A stretch of 64,000 bases of DNA from Micromonospora sp. NBRC 110009 (GTDB lineage Bacteria; Actinomycetota; Actinomycetes; Mycobacteriales; Micromonosporaceae): assembly GCF_030518795.1 (NCBI RefSeq), contig NZ_CP130427.1:6138001-6202000 (forward strand), in the 5' to 3' direction. A program made the translations under genes and the position numbers. Below the pieces are notes generated by a model. That model was given only the letters and a program-made list of their open reading frames with translations, did no database searches and was not told where the DNA came from. The number at the start of each line of letters is the position of its first letter. Position 1 is the first letter of the stretch. Of the stretch, positions 15,975 through 24,258 are shown piece by piece.

Positions 15975-18203
15975 TCAGCCTTGGCGCGTCGTAAATATCG
16001 CGGCGGCGCCGGCCGGCAGGCGGTAGGCGTAGGTCGTGTCTCCCCACGGCACATCGAACGCGGCGACCGAGCGGCCCGAGTTGTACACGACGAGAAGCTG
16101 TGTGCCGTCGGGCAGCACGGCCGTCTTGCGCTGCACGTCGATGTCCGAGCCTGCCGCCACGCTCGTCAGACCGGCGGGCCCGAGCACGTTCAGCTCGTGG
16201 ATCGACCACCAGTTGCCGGCATCGCCCTGGTTCACCACCCGGATGTAGCGGCCGGTGACCTGCGGAATGAGAATCTTGGCCACCGGGCTGCCCGGTCCGG
16301 TCGCGATCGGCTGGCCCCAGTTCGTGCCGTCGTTGGACACAAAGAGCTCGTACCCCCGCGGGGAGTCGCCGCTGCTTCCGGTCGTGTCCAGAACGACCTG
16401 GTTGAACGTCTGCTGCGAGCCGAGGTCGACCTGGAACCAGTCACCGGACTCCATGCCGCGGCCGGTGCTCCACCGCGTGGCTGGGTCGCCGTCGATCGCA
16501 CTGTCGGGTGGTTCGGTGGCATTGCTCGCCGACGCCGACACCGTCCACGCGTCGCGCGGCAACGGCACCGCGGACGTCGGCGGGGTGAGCGACGCGCCGG
16601 CGGGGAGCGTGTAGCCGAGCCACTGGTTGCCGACCCGCACCTGAGCCTGGTGCGCCAGCATTCCAGCGTCGTAGCTGATCAGCGCTCGGGTCCCGTCCGG
16701 GTTCTCGAGCGGAACGTCAACCGTGCCGATTGCGGCTGGGTCCACGGTGCCATGCTGGGTGCCGGTCCAGGTGAACGTGGCTGCCGCCCCGCCTGCGAGG
16801 CGGTAGGCGAACCACTTGTTGCCCCACTGCACCTGGAACGTCTTTGGTCTGTTCGCGGAGTTGAACGCGATGAGCGCCGTGGAGCCATCGCGGTTGACGA
16901 AGGCGACGTCTTGCACGTCACCGGCGCCAAGTGAGTTGGACGCCACCCGGCGAGCGCCCGGGCGTACGAACTTGCTGGCGTGACCGAGCGCCCAGTAGTC
17001 GACGGTCTTGGTGTACGACCAGTGGCCGGCTGCGTCCTGCGCGACCGTCACCACGCCGCGGCAGGTCAGGCAGCCACCGTTGGTCGGTCCGTTGTTCTGG
17101 TCCAGCGCCATGTTCCAGCGGATGACACCCTTTGCCCAGTCACGGGTGCTGTTGATGACCAGGCCCAGCGCCGCGGCGAAGCCGGCCTGCTCGTCGCCCT
17201 CCCACGTGCCGCCCGAACACTCCGTGTGCCACGCCGGCTTGTTGGGGTAGTCGTTGTGCGACAAAGCCTGGGCCCGCACGTCACCGCCGTAGCAGTGCCA
17301 CGCCGTGCCCGCCACGAACCCAGTCGCGGCCGGGTCGGCGTACATGGTCTCCGGGTAGCTGACGACATCCCAGTTGTGGTCGTAACCAAGGATCCCGGTA
17401 TGCAGCTTGCGGTCGCGTAGTGCCGGACCGAGGTAGTTCTTGATCAGGTTGTTCTGCTGCTCGGCGCTGAGCGACATACCCGGATATCCGGAGGGCACGT
17501 AGAGCGGCTCGTTCTGCGGGGTGATGTAGCGGACCGGAATCCCCGCCTCCGCGTAGCCTTCGAGGAACTTCGTGAAGTAGTCGGCCAGCGGCTGGTAGGC
17601 GTCCGGCTTGAGCGTCCCGCCGATCATCGAGTCGCTGGTCTTCATCCAGCCCGGCGGGCTCCACGGCGACGCCATCACGGTCAGCGCCGGGTTGAGCTGA
17701 CGGGCTTGCTTGAGCACCGGGATGATGTACGCCCGGTCGTGGTCGATGGAGAAATGGGCGAGCGTCGGATCGGCCTGGCCCGCTGGCATGTCGTCGTACG
17801 AGTAGTTTCCGTTCACCGCGAAGTCACTGGAGCCCATCGGCTGACGCAGGAAGCTCAAGCCGATGCCCTGGCGGCTGAACAGGTCGCGCATCACCGCGTC
17901 GCGCTGTGCGCTGTCGAGGCGGGTGCCGACGAGCCAGGCGGAGGAATCGGTGAACGACGCCCCGAAGCCGGTCATCTCCTGATACCGCCGCTGGCTGTCG
18001 ACGGTGATTGTCGGTCCCTGCGGGGCCTGCCCGCCATGCCACGACACGTCGGACTGGCGCGACAGGTAGGTCTTGGTGCCGAGGTCAGTGAGAAATACCG
18101 AAACCCCCGCCGGCGCGCTTGCTGCGGCGGGCGCATCGGCCGGCCAAAGCACGAGTAGGGACAGTGCAGCGGCCAGCCCGACGCCGAGCCCTCTTCGTAA
18201 CAC
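15975..18203 (-). CDS. Secreted GH30 glycosidase with discoidin-type (F5/8C) module
   Basis: This 742-residue exported enzyme has a signal peptide (residues 1-28) and a GH30 barrel from about 60 to 430, with acid/base E232 in PQNEP and nucleophile E328 in WHTECSGG. These match O-glycosyl hydrolases of the glucosylceramidase / beta-1,6-glucanase branch. Behind the barrel are two similar beta segments (about 434-480 and 496-540), an F5/8 type C (CBM32-like) domain (about 550-675), and a third copy of the same beta segment at the end (about 695-740). All three share a pattern W/VGN..W..YRL.AGA. The GTG start has AAGGGA about 8-10 nt upstream. Substrate is inferred to be a beta-glucan or glycoconjugate. 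Confidence 0.87.
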   Translation of the reverse strand: MLRRGLGVGLAAALSLLVLWPADAPAAASAPAGVSVFLTDLGTKTYLSRQSDVSWHGGQAPQGPTITVDSQRRYQEMTGFGASFTDSSAWLVGTRLDSAQRDAVMRDLFSRQGIGLSFLRQPMGSSDFAVNGNYSYDDMPAGQADPTLAHFSIDHDRAYIIPVLKQARQLNPALTVMASPWSPPGWMKTSDSMIGGTLKPDAYQPLADYFTKFLEGYAEAGIPVRYITPQNEPLYVPSGYPGMSLSAEQQNNLIKNYLGPALRDRKLHTGILGYDHNWDVVSYPETMYADPAATGFVAGTAWHCYGGDVRAQALSHNDYPNKPAWHTECSGGTWEGDEQAGFAAALGLVINSTRDWAKGVIRWNMALDQNNGPTNGGCLTCRGVVTVAQDAAGHWSYTKTVDYWALGHASKFVRPGARRVASNSLGAGDVQDVAFVNRDGSTALIAFNSANRPKTFQVQWGNKWFAYRLAGGAAATFTWTGTQHGTVDPAAIGTVDVPLENPDGTRALISYDAGMLAHQAQVRVGNQWLGYTLPAGASLTPPTSAVPLPRDAWTVSASASNATEPPDSAIDGDPATRWSTGRGMESGDWFQVDLGSQQTFNQVVLDTTGSSGDSPRGYELFVSNDGTNWGQPIATGPGSPVAKILIPQVTGRYIRVVNQGDAGNWWSIHELNVLGPAGLTSVAAGSDIDVQRKTAVLPDGTQLLVVYNSGRSVAAFDVPWGDTTYAYRLPAGAAAIFTTRQG

Positions 18204-18659
18204 CTCGTGATCCCTTCGTTGCCGGCCTCGGCGGCGCCCGAACGGAACGTTCCGGGCGCAGCGCGAGGATTCAGGACTTCATTCAAGTGTCGAATTATTT
18301 ACACATTTAATTTATGGCACCGTCAAGGGCCCTGACTGAGCGCCGCGTGTCCGACGGCGAGCGCGACCCCGTCGGTGCAGGTCAGGGAGCCGGGTGGCGA
18401 AGGCTTAGCCGAATGGCCGCGTAAGGCGATGATGTGGGCGACTAGTCACCGACGTATCTCCCGCACATACTGCTGATAGAGCCGCCGCACGGGGTCCGGT
18501 GACACAGGCAGGCGCAGCGCTGGCGATCGCCGCCGGAGCGGATGCACCGTACGTCGTCGCCGGCGGATGAGATCGGAACGCCGCAGACCGGTCACCGTCG
18601 ACTGATCGTCGGGTCCCGTCAGGCGCACCGGGATCGGTGCGGGCTACGCGGAGGTGGTC
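18204..18659. other. Divergent intergenic region with AT-rich promoter island
   Basis: This 456-base gap separates the divergent GH30 and GH3 genes. At 18280-18318 the base composition drops sharply into an AT-rich island that includes GTGT...ACAC half-sites around a run of A/T, a likely promoter or operator for the glycosidase. A GGAGG ribosome site at 18650-18654 belongs to the GH3 gene. Small frames in 18405-18640 have no start signals and are not accepted. Confidence 0.4.
18280..18318 (-). promoter_or_regulatory. AT-rich promoter/operator candidate for GH30 gene
   Basis: About 80 bp upstream of the GH30 start, roughly 39 bases contain very few G/C. The segment includes TAATTC and TAAATT, which fit minus-strand -10 boxes, and an inverted AAGTGT / ACACAT pair 10 bp apart. 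No regulator gene is adjacent. Confidence 0.35.
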
Positions 18660-19925
18660 ATGTACTCGGCGGCGAAGGTTCGCACCATTCTGGCGATCGG
18701 GGCTCTCGGCCTTGCGATGGTCGCCTGCCAGTCCTCGCACACCCCCACGCCCGGGCGGTCCGCCCCTGATGCGGCACGCTCAACCTGGTCCGCGCCCGGT
18801 GGGTCGGGTGGCGGACGGGTGGCATCGCCGTCCATATCGACCGCCCCGCGGCCTACGAAGGCCTCGCCCACGTCACCCGCGCCGGTACCGTCCGTGCCGG
18901 CGCCGACCAGGTCGGCCGGCCTGACCAGGTGGCAACTGGCCGGGCAGCGGATCATCTACTCCTACCCCGGGTTGACACCACCGGCGAGCCTGTTGAGGAT
19001 CATCCGCGCCGGTGAGGCCGCCGGGGTGATCTTCTTCGGGGAGAACATCGCCAGCACCGCCCAGATCAGCTCGGTGATCGCCCAGTTGCGACGAGCCCAG
19101 GCGCAAAGCCCGGTACAGGTGCCGCTGCTGCTGATGGTCGACCAGGAGGGGGGCCTGATCCGGCGGCTGCCGGGGGCGCCCGCGCTGTCAGAGAAGCGGA
19201 TCGGCCAGTCCGCCGATCCGGTGGCCGCGGCGGCCGCGGCGGGCACCGGAGCCGGCCGCACCCTCGCCGCAGTGGGCATGAACGTCAACCTCGCCCCGGT
19301 TCTCGACGTCTACTCCACTGCGGGCAACTTCATCGACCAGTACCAGCGCTCCTACAGCAGCGACCCCGGCACCGTCGCGACCCTGGGGCGGGCGTTCATC
19401 AGCGCCCAGCAGCGCACCGGCGTGGCCGCCACCGCCAAGCACTTCCCCGGACTGGGACGGGCGGCAACGGCCCAGAACACAGACACCCGGCCGATCACCC
19501 TGTCCCAGTCGCTGGCCACGTTGCGCGGCACCGACGAGCTCCCGTACTCGGCCGCCGTCGCCGTCGGCGTCGACCTCGTCATGGTGTCCTGGGCCATCTA
19601 CCCGGCGCTGGACCCGAACCGCCCGGCCGGCCTGTCGCCGACAGTGGTCAGGCAGGAACTGCGCGGCCGCATCGGGTTCACCGGGGTGACCGTCACCGAC
19701 GCCCTGGAAGCCGGTGCGCTGGCTCATTACGGCAGCACCGGCCAGCGCGCGGTCGCCGCCGCAACCGCCGGCATGGACCTCATCCTCTGCTCCGCCCGTG
19801 ACGTCAGCCAGGGCGAAGCCGCCACCGCCGCCCTGGTCAACGCCCGGACCGGGGGCCAACTCGACGCCGCCGGCTTCACCGCCGCGGCGGATCGGATCGC
19901 CGACCTGCGGGCCCGTCTCCACTGA
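18660..19925 (+). CDS. GH3 beta-N-acetylhexosaminidase-like lipoprotein (NagZ type)
   Basis: The ATG at 18660 lies 5 nt after GGAGG. The 421-residue protein has a lipoprotein signal ending in LAMVAC, a Ser/Thr/Pro-rich linker of about 60 residues, then a GH3 barrel: LLLMVDQEGGLIRRLPG, NVNLAPVLDV, TAKHFPGLGRA and the nucleophile Asp in VTVTDALEAG. The KHFPGxG loop is the NagZ hallmark that carries the general acid His in this branch. Anchored outside the cytoplasm, it would release N-acetylglucosamine from peptidoglycan or chitin fragments. It is divergent from the GH30 gene. Confidence 0.88.
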   Translation: MYSAAKVRTILAIGALGLAMVACQSSHTPTPGRSAPDAARSTWSAPGGSGGGRVASPSISTAPRPTKASPTSPAPVPSVPAPTRSAGLTRWQLAGQRIIYSYPGLTPPASLLRIIRAGEAAGVIFFGENIASTAQISSVIAQLRRAQAQSPVQVPLLLMVDQEGGLIRRLPGAPALSEKRIGQSADPVAAAAAAGTGAGRTLAAVGMNVNLAPVLDVYSTAGNFIDQYQRSYSSDPGTVATLGRAFISAQQRTGVAATAKHFPGLGRAATAQNTDTRPITLSQSLATLRGTDELPYSAAVAVGVDLVMVSWAIYPALDPNRPAGLSPTVVRQELRGRIGFTGVTVTDALEAGALAHYGSTGQRAVAAATAGMDLILCSARDVSQGEAATAALVNARTGGQLDAAGFTAAADRIADLRARLH

Positions 19926-20152
19926 CCGCCTATCGCGACCGCACCTGGACCCCCACGGTTGGCCGGGTCAGTCTGCCTAACCCGGCCTGCGGCACGAAGC
20001 GAGCGATCCGACAATGGGTACGGACGGTGCGAACCCCTCGCGCAGGCCGCGCCTGGTCGGCGGCAGATGCCAGGGGTACGGGGCTGCTCTTGCGGCCGCG
20101 AGGGGTGGAGTGGCACTCGGACTTGGTGAGCTTCCGCCCTAGGATCGTGATC

Positions 20153-20278
20153 ATGGGGATCCTGCGGTACGCCGCGTTCAGTGCCGATCCGGCTGGCGGC
20201 AACCCGGCTGGTGTTGTGCTGGATGCCACCGGGCTCAGCGACACGGAGATGCAGCGGGTGGCGGCCGAGGTCGGATGA
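20153..20278 (+). pseudogene. Truncated PhzF-family isomerase gene (first 41 codons)
   Basis: MGILRYAAFSADPAGGNPAG and the following VVLDATGLSDTEMQRVAAEVG are the N-terminal strand and helix of PhzF-type isomerases. The frame stops with TGA right after AAEVG, where family members continue with a YSET motif, and nothing resembling the remaining 230 residues follows. The promoter is intact: TAGGAT at 20140-20145 ends 7 nt before the ATG. The gene was cut by a deletion or recombination at about 20275. Confidence 0.65.
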
Positions 20279-20465
20279 CGCGGGTCGTGGAGTCCTTCCC
20301 GCGTTCGCCCGATCCGGCCCATGGTTTACGCACTGCCGTCTAACATCGGGTAAAGCCGACATCGCGGGCGCGACCTGCGGCACCCTCTCTCGCAACATTT
20401 CGGCGGTCCTACTGCCCGGCGGTCCGTCCGGCATGCCGACCATGACGAATCGGAAGGGCAGCGGC

Positions 20466-21287
20466 ATGAGCTACATCACCGCTAAGGACGGCACCGAGAT
20501 CTACTACAAGGACTGGGGTGCAGGCTCGGTTGTCACTTTCTCCCATGGCTGGCCGCTGAACGCCGACGCGTGGGACGGGCAGATGCTGTTCCTCGTGCAG
20601 AACGGTTTCCGGGTCGTCGCGCACGACCGCCGTGGTCACGGCCGGTCCAGCCAGGCCTCCGGCGGCAACGACATGGACGGCTACGCCGACGACCTCGCGG
20701 CGGTCATCGAGGCGCTCGACCTCACCGACGCCACGCTGATCGGGCACTCGACCGGCGGTGGTGAGGTCGCGCGCTACATCGGCCGCCACGGGACAGGTCG
20801 GGTCGCCAAAGCCGTTCTCATCTCCGCTGTGCCGCCGATCATGGTGCAGACGCCGGACAACCCCGAGGGTCTGCCGATCGCCGTCTTCGACGAGATGCGC
20901 GCCAACCTGATGAAGGACCGGTCGCAGTTCTACCAGGACCTGGCGCAGATGTTCTACGGCGCCAACCGGCAGGGGGCGACGGTCTCGAAGGGAATCCTCG
21001 ACCAGTTCTGGCTGTGGAGCATGCAGGCCGGCCTGTGGAACGCGTACGAGAGCATCAAAGCCTTCTCCGAGACGGACTTCCGCGACGATCTCGCCAAGTT
21101 CGACATCCCCACCCTGGTGCTGCACGGCGAGGACGACCAGATCGTCCCGGTCAAGGACTCGGCGAGGAAGACCGCCCAGCTCATCGCGAACGCCAAGGAC
21201 ATCTACTACCCGGGCGCGCCGCACGGCATCACGTCCACTCTCCAGGACCAGGTCAACAAGGATCTGCTCGCGTTCCTGAGGAGTTGA
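20466..21287 (+). CDS. Alpha/beta hydrolase, non-haem haloperoxidase type
   Basis: The ATG at 20466 follows GGAAGGG. The 273-residue protein matches cofactor-free chloroperoxidase-like hydrolases: MSYITAKDGTEIYYKDWG at the start, FSHGWPLNADAWDGQM (oxyanion hole), AHDRRGHGRSSQ, nucleophile in LIGHSTGGGE, acid in HGEDDQIVP and the catalytic His in PGAPHGITST. The family are esterases or perhydrolases; halogenation is a side reaction. It lies just after the PhzF relic, in the same direction but with its own ribosome site. Confidence 0.88.
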   Translation: MSYITAKDGTEIYYKDWGAGSVVTFSHGWPLNADAWDGQMLFLVQNGFRVVAHDRRGHGRSSQASGGNDMDGYADDLAAVIEALDLTDATLIGHSTGGGEVARYIGRHGTGRVAKAVLISAVPPIMVQTPDNPEGLPIAVFDEMRANLMKDRSQFYQDLAQMFYGANRQGATVSKGILDQFWLWSMQAGLWNAYESIKAFSETDFRDDLAKFDIPTLVLHGEDDQIVPVKDSARKTAQLIANAKDIYYPGAPHGITSTLQDQVNKDLLAFLRS

Positions 21288-21495
21288 CCTCAGGCGACCT
21301 AGCCTTTGGGTTCCCGAGCTGGCCAGACCCGACCCCTGCCCCACCCCTGACCAGATCCCGCCCGGCGGGCTGATGGCGTGTGCTTACATGCGGGACATGC
21401 GGCGGGCGGCGGGGCGGCGGGGCGATGAGCCATGCCAGGCTGACTGTTGCGCGGAATGGGAACCTGATGTCCGCATTGTGCAAGGAGATGCCAGC

Positions 21496-22257
21496 ATGCG
21501 AGTAGCCGTGGTCGGGGCCACCGGGCGGATCGGATCTCTGACCGTCGCCGCTCTGCAGCGCGACGGGCACGACGTCGTGCCCATAAGTCGGACTCACGGC
21601 GTGGACGTCGTCGCGGGCACCGGACTCGACGAAGCCCTGGCCGGGGTAGATGCGGTCATCGACACCACCAGCATCAACGCCGCGACCGACGCCGAGGCCG
21701 TCGGCTTCTTCACCACCGCCGCCGCCAACCTGCTCGCCGCCGAACAGCGCGCCGGGGTCGTCCACCATGTCGTGCTGTCCATCGCCCGGGTGCGCACGGT
21801 GCCCGGCAACCCCCACATGGCGGGCAAGCGCGCCCAGGAGGCCGCCGTCGAGGCCGGGCCGATCCCGTACACCATCGTCCCCGCGACGCAGTTCTACGAC
21901 TTCCCGGCGATGGCCGCCGGGTGGGTCGAACACGACGGGGTCGCGCAGCTGCCGCCACTGTTGATGCAGCCAATCGCCCCCGCCGACGTCGCCGACATCC
22001 TTGCCCGGGTCGCCGTTGGCGCCCCGCAGGGCCGCCACCGCGACATCGCCGGACCCGAGCCGCAAGACCTGATCGACATGGCTCACCGCACGCTCGCTGT
22101 CCAAGGCAAGAGCATCCGGCTCGTGCCGACCTGGCATGGCGGTATCTTCGACGAGACCGCGGCCGGAGACGCCCTGCTGCCCGCGGCCGACGCCGAGATA
22201 GCCCCCACGACCTTCGATGAGTGGCTGGCGGCTCAACGTGAAGTCAGCGGGGGTTGA
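21496..22257 (+). CDS. NAD(P)-binding NmrA/SDR-like protein
   Basis: The ATG at 21496 follows AAGGAG. The 253-residue product starts with a Rossmann fold, MRVAVVGATGRIGSLTVAAL (GxTGxxG), with VVPISR after the second strand. No YxxxK motif is present; instead it has KRAQEAAVEAGPIPYTIVPA, typical of atypical SDR / NmrA-like proteins that act as redox sensors or quinone reductases. Single gene, cytoplasmic, upstream of the tRNA array but on the opposite strand. Confidence 0.82.
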   Translation: MRVAVVGATGRIGSLTVAALQRDGHDVVPISRTHGVDVVAGTGLDEALAGVDAVIDTTSINAATDAEAVGFFTTAAANLLAAEQRAGVVHHVVLSIARVRTVPGNPHMAGKRAQEAAVEAGPIPYTIVPATQFYDFPAMAAGWVEHDGVAQLPPLLMQPIAPADVADILARVAVGAPQGRHRDIAGPEPQDLIDMAHRTLAVQGKSIRLVPTWHGGIFDETAAGDALLPAADAEIAPTTFDEWLAAQREVSGG

Positions 22258-22405
22258 GGTGGCCACGATGGCGCCGTGACGTGGCGCAGCGGGTGCGTGG
22301 TTGCTGGTTGCCGGGGTTACGGAACGCGTAGGCGTCGCGCGCAAGGTCGCCCGGTTCTGCGGACCGTTCCCTGGCCACTCGGGACTCGATCGTTGCTGGC
22401 ACCAG

Positions 22406-22478
22406 TGCCCCCGGCTGGATTCGAACCAGCGGCCTTCAGGTTCGGAACCTGATGCGCTCTCCGCTGCGCCACGGGGGC
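22406..22478 (-). tRNA. tRNA-Arg (CCG)
   Basis: A complete 73-nt cloverleaf: acceptor GCCCCCG / CGGGGGC, D-arm GCGC...GCGC, anticodon stem TCAGG / CCTGA with loop TTCCGAA (anticodon CCG), 5-nt variable loop, T-arm GCTGG TTCGAAT CCAGC, discriminator A. No CCA is encoded. It is the last gene of the array. Confidence 0.88.
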
Positions 22479-22508
22479 ATGAGCGGCGCGAGATCGTCCC
22501 GCCGTCCG

Positions 22509-22581
22509 TACCCGGGGTGCGATTCGAACGCACACTGACCGCTCCCTGAAAACGGTGCCTCTGCCGTTGGGCTACCCGGGC
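22509..22581 (-). tRNA. tRNA with CAG anticodon but short variable loop
   Basis: A 73-nt cloverleaf: acceptor GCCCGGG / CCCGGGT (G-U at the first pair), anticodon stem CCGTT / AGCGG, loop TTCAGGG giving anticodon CAG, T-arm GTGCG TTCGAAT CGCAC, discriminator A. CAG reads a leucine codon, yet the variable region is only 5 nt, whereas tRNA-Leu is class II with a long arm. Positions 37-38 are both G. Its charging identity is therefore uncertain. Confidence 0.75.
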
Positions 22582-22589
22582 CTGAACAC

Positions 22590-22690
22590 GTGCGTGCCCT
22601 CGGCGCGATTCGAACGCGCACTGCGCGGCACCTCATGCCGCTGTCTCTCCCTTCCAGAGAGGGACGTGCTGCCACTTGCACCAGCACGCA
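22590..22690 (-). tRNA. Non-canonical tRNA-like gene, long variable arm, CTG anticodon
   Basis: About 101 nt. It has a possible 7-bp acceptor TGCGTGC / GCACGCA, D-arm GTGC AAGTGGCA GCAC, anticodon stem TCCCT / AGGGA with loop CTCTGGA (anticodon CTG), a variable hairpin GCGGCA...TGCCGC, and T-arm GCGCG TTCGAAT CGCGC. Five unpaired bases (CGAGG) separate the T-stem from the acceptor strand. No ordinary 7-bp acceptor can be formed directly next to the T-stem. It is either a novel tRNA shape or a degenerate copy. Confidence 0.5.
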
Positions 22691-22711
22691 TGGGATCCGC
22701 ACCGCGGACCG

Positions 22712-22784
22712 TGCCCCGACCAGGATTCGAACCTGGGCTCTCCGGTTTCGTAGACCGGCGCGCTCTCCGCTGCGCCACCGGGGC
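22712..22784 (-). tRNA. tRNA-Arg (ACG)
   Basis: A 73-nt cloverleaf: acceptor GCCCCGG / TCGGGGC, D-arm GCGC...GCGC, anticodon stem CCGGT / ACCGG, loop CTACGAA (anticodon ACG), T-arm CCAGG TTCGAAT CCTGG, discriminator A. Its first half is nearly identical to the tRNA-Arg(CCG) of the same array, suggesting local duplication. Confidence 0.88.
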
Positions 22785-22788
22785 GGGC

Positions 22789-22820
22789 GACCGGCGCCCA
22801 CCCCCCTCGGGGCGCCGGTC
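22789..22820. terminator. Hairpin between rtcB and downstream tRNAs
   Basis: GACCGGCGCCC (22789-22799) and its complement (22810-22820) form an 11-bp perfect stem with a 10-nt loop, 3 nt past the rtcB stop and 4 nt before tRNA-Arg(ACG). Without a T-run it may be a terminator or an RNase processing signal. Confidence 0.5.
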
Positions 22821-22823
22821 GGT

Positions 22824-24023
22824 TCAACCCTTCACGCAGACGACCTGCTTGAGGTGGGCGACCACCTCGACCAGGTCTTCCTGCTGCGCCATCACCTTGG
22901 TGATGTCCTTGTACGCGCCGGGGATCTCATCGACCACGCCGGCGTCCTTGCGGCACTCCACACCGGCCGTCTGCCGGGCCAGGTCCGCGGTGCTGTACGT
23001 CCGCTTCGCCTGCCCCCGCGACATCCGCCGCCCGGCGCCGTGCGACGCCGAGCAGTACGCGTCGAGGTTGCCCTTGCCGCGCACGATGTACGAGCCGGTG
23101 CCCATCGAGCCGGGGATGATGCCCAGGTCGCCCCGGCCGGCGCGGATGGCGCCCTTCCGGGTCACCAGCACGTCCACCCCGTCGTAGGTCTCCTCGGCCA
23201 CGTAGTTGTGGTGACAACTGATCGGCTCACCGAACGAGACCTGCGGGAACTCGTCCCGCACCACCCCGCAGAGCAGGGCGAGCATGACGGCCCGGTTGCG
23301 GCGCGCGTACTCCTGCGCCCACCACAGGTCCCGGCGGTAGGCGTCCATCTCCGGGGTGCCGGCGAGGAACACCGCGAGGTCCCGGTCGGGCAGGTCGGTG
23401 TTGTGCGGCAGGCCGCGGGCGACCGACATGTGCCGCTCGGCCAGTTCCTTGCCGATGTTGCGCGACCCGGAGTGCAGCATCAGCCAGACCTGACCGTCGT
23501 CGGGGCCGCCCTGCTCGAGGCAGACCTCGATGAAGTGGTTGCCGCCGCCGAGGGTGCCGAGCTGCCGCTGGGCCCGGGTCTCCAGCTGCGCCACCTTCCG
23601 GTCGAGGGTGCCGAAGCGCCGCCAGAAGTCGTCCCAGCCGCCCTGTTCCAGGCCACGGATCCGGCGCGGGTCGACCGCGTCCTCGCGCTTGGCGAAGCCG
23701 ACCGGGATGGCCGCCTCGATCGCGGCACGCAGCGGCGCGAGGTCGTCGGGCAGGTCGGCCGCGGTGAGCGAGGTGCGGACCGCCGACATGCCGCAGCCGA
23801 TGTCGACGCCGACCGCCGCCGGCGAGACGGCCTGCCGCATGGCGATGACCGAGCCGACGGTGGCGCCCTTGCCGAAGTGCACGTCCGGCATGACGGCGAC
23901 GCCCTGCACCCAGGACAGCGCACCGATGTTGCGCAGCTGCTTGGCCGCCTGCTCCTCGATGGTCCAGGGGTCGGTCCAGACCCGGACCGGCGCCCGGGTA
24001 CCGGCCAGCGGGGTGAAACCCAT
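22824..24023 (-). CDS. rtcB: RtcB family RNA-splicing/repair ligase
   Basis: The ATG at 24021-24023 follows AAGGAG by 6 nt. The 399-residue protein carries the RtcB landmarks in order: MPDVHFGKGATVGSV, GVDIGCGMSAVR (metal-ligand Cys), GTLGGGNHFIEV, MLHSGSRNIG, CHHNY, GSMGTGSY and SASHGAGR, the His that takes up GMP. RtcB joins RNA ends bearing 2',3'-cyclic phosphate and 5'-OH using GTP and manganese, repairing tRNA or rRNA cut by ribotoxins. No rtcR or rtcA is present. Its setting is remarkable: four tRNA genes lie immediately upstream and four tRNA or tRNA-like genes immediately downstream on the same strand, so it is probably co-transcribed with its own likely substrates. Confidence 0.93.
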   Translation of the reverse strand: MGFTPLAGTRAPVRVWTDPWTIEEQAAKQLRNIGALSWVQGVAVMPDVHFGKGATVGSVIAMRQAVSPAAVGVDIGCGMSAVRTSLTAADLPDDLAPLRAAIEAAIPVGFAKREDAVDPRRIRGLEQGGWDDFWRRFGTLDRKVAQLETRAQRQLGTLGGGNHFIEVCLEQGGPDDGQVWLMLHSGSRNIGKELAERHMSVARGLPHNTDLPDRDLAVFLAGTPEMDAYRRDLWWAQEYARRNRAVMLALLCGVVRDEFPQVSFGEPISCHHNYVAEETYDGVDVLVTRKGAIRAGRGDLGIIPGSMGTGSYIVRGKGNLDAYCSASHGAGRRMSRGQAKRTYSTADLARQTAGVECRKDAGVVDEIPGAYKDITKVMAQQEDLVEVVAHLKQVVCVKG

Positions 24024-24051
24024 CGTCGTCTCCTTGTTCGTGGGATGTTCG

Positions 24052-24125
24052 AGCGGTTGGCCGGATTCGAACCGGCGGTCTTCACCGTGGCGAGGTGACG
24101 CGCTGCCTGACTGCGCTACAACCGC
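24052..24125 (-). tRNA. tRNA-Gly-like (GCC) with C33
   Basis: A 74-nt cloverleaf: perfect acceptor GCGGTTG / CAACCGC, D-arm GCGC...GCGC with 9-nt loop, anticodon stem TCACC / GGTGA, loop TCGCCAC (anticodon GCC), T-arm GCCGG TTCGAAT CCGGC, discriminator T as in tRNA-Gly. Position 33 is C, not the near-universal U. It lies 28 bp upstream of the rtcB start. Confidence 0.78.
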
Positions 24126-24153
24126 GAGGTGGTCCCGGGGCCGGGACCGGGCG

Positions 24154-24226
24154 TAGGCCGTACGGGACTCGAACCCGTAGCCTCCCGGGTGAGAACCGGG
24201 TGAGCTGCCAATTGCTCCAACGGCCC
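24154..24226 (-). tRNA. tRNA-Glu-like (CTC)
   Basis: A 73-nt cloverleaf: acceptor GGGCCGT / ACGGCCT (G-U first pair), D-arm GAGC AATTGGCA GCTC, anticodon stem CCCGG / CCGGG, loop TTCTCAC (anticodon CTC), T-arm ACGGG TTCGAGT CCCGT, discriminator A. The anticodon indicates glutamate. Confidence 0.82.
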
Positions 24227-24258
24227 GTGCGGGACGGCGGATCGCCGTCGCCGCGGAG

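Noticed and set aside
18446..18628. Minus-strand 60-codon frame near the GH3 gene
   Set aside because: Arg-rich, no ribosome site, no recognised family.
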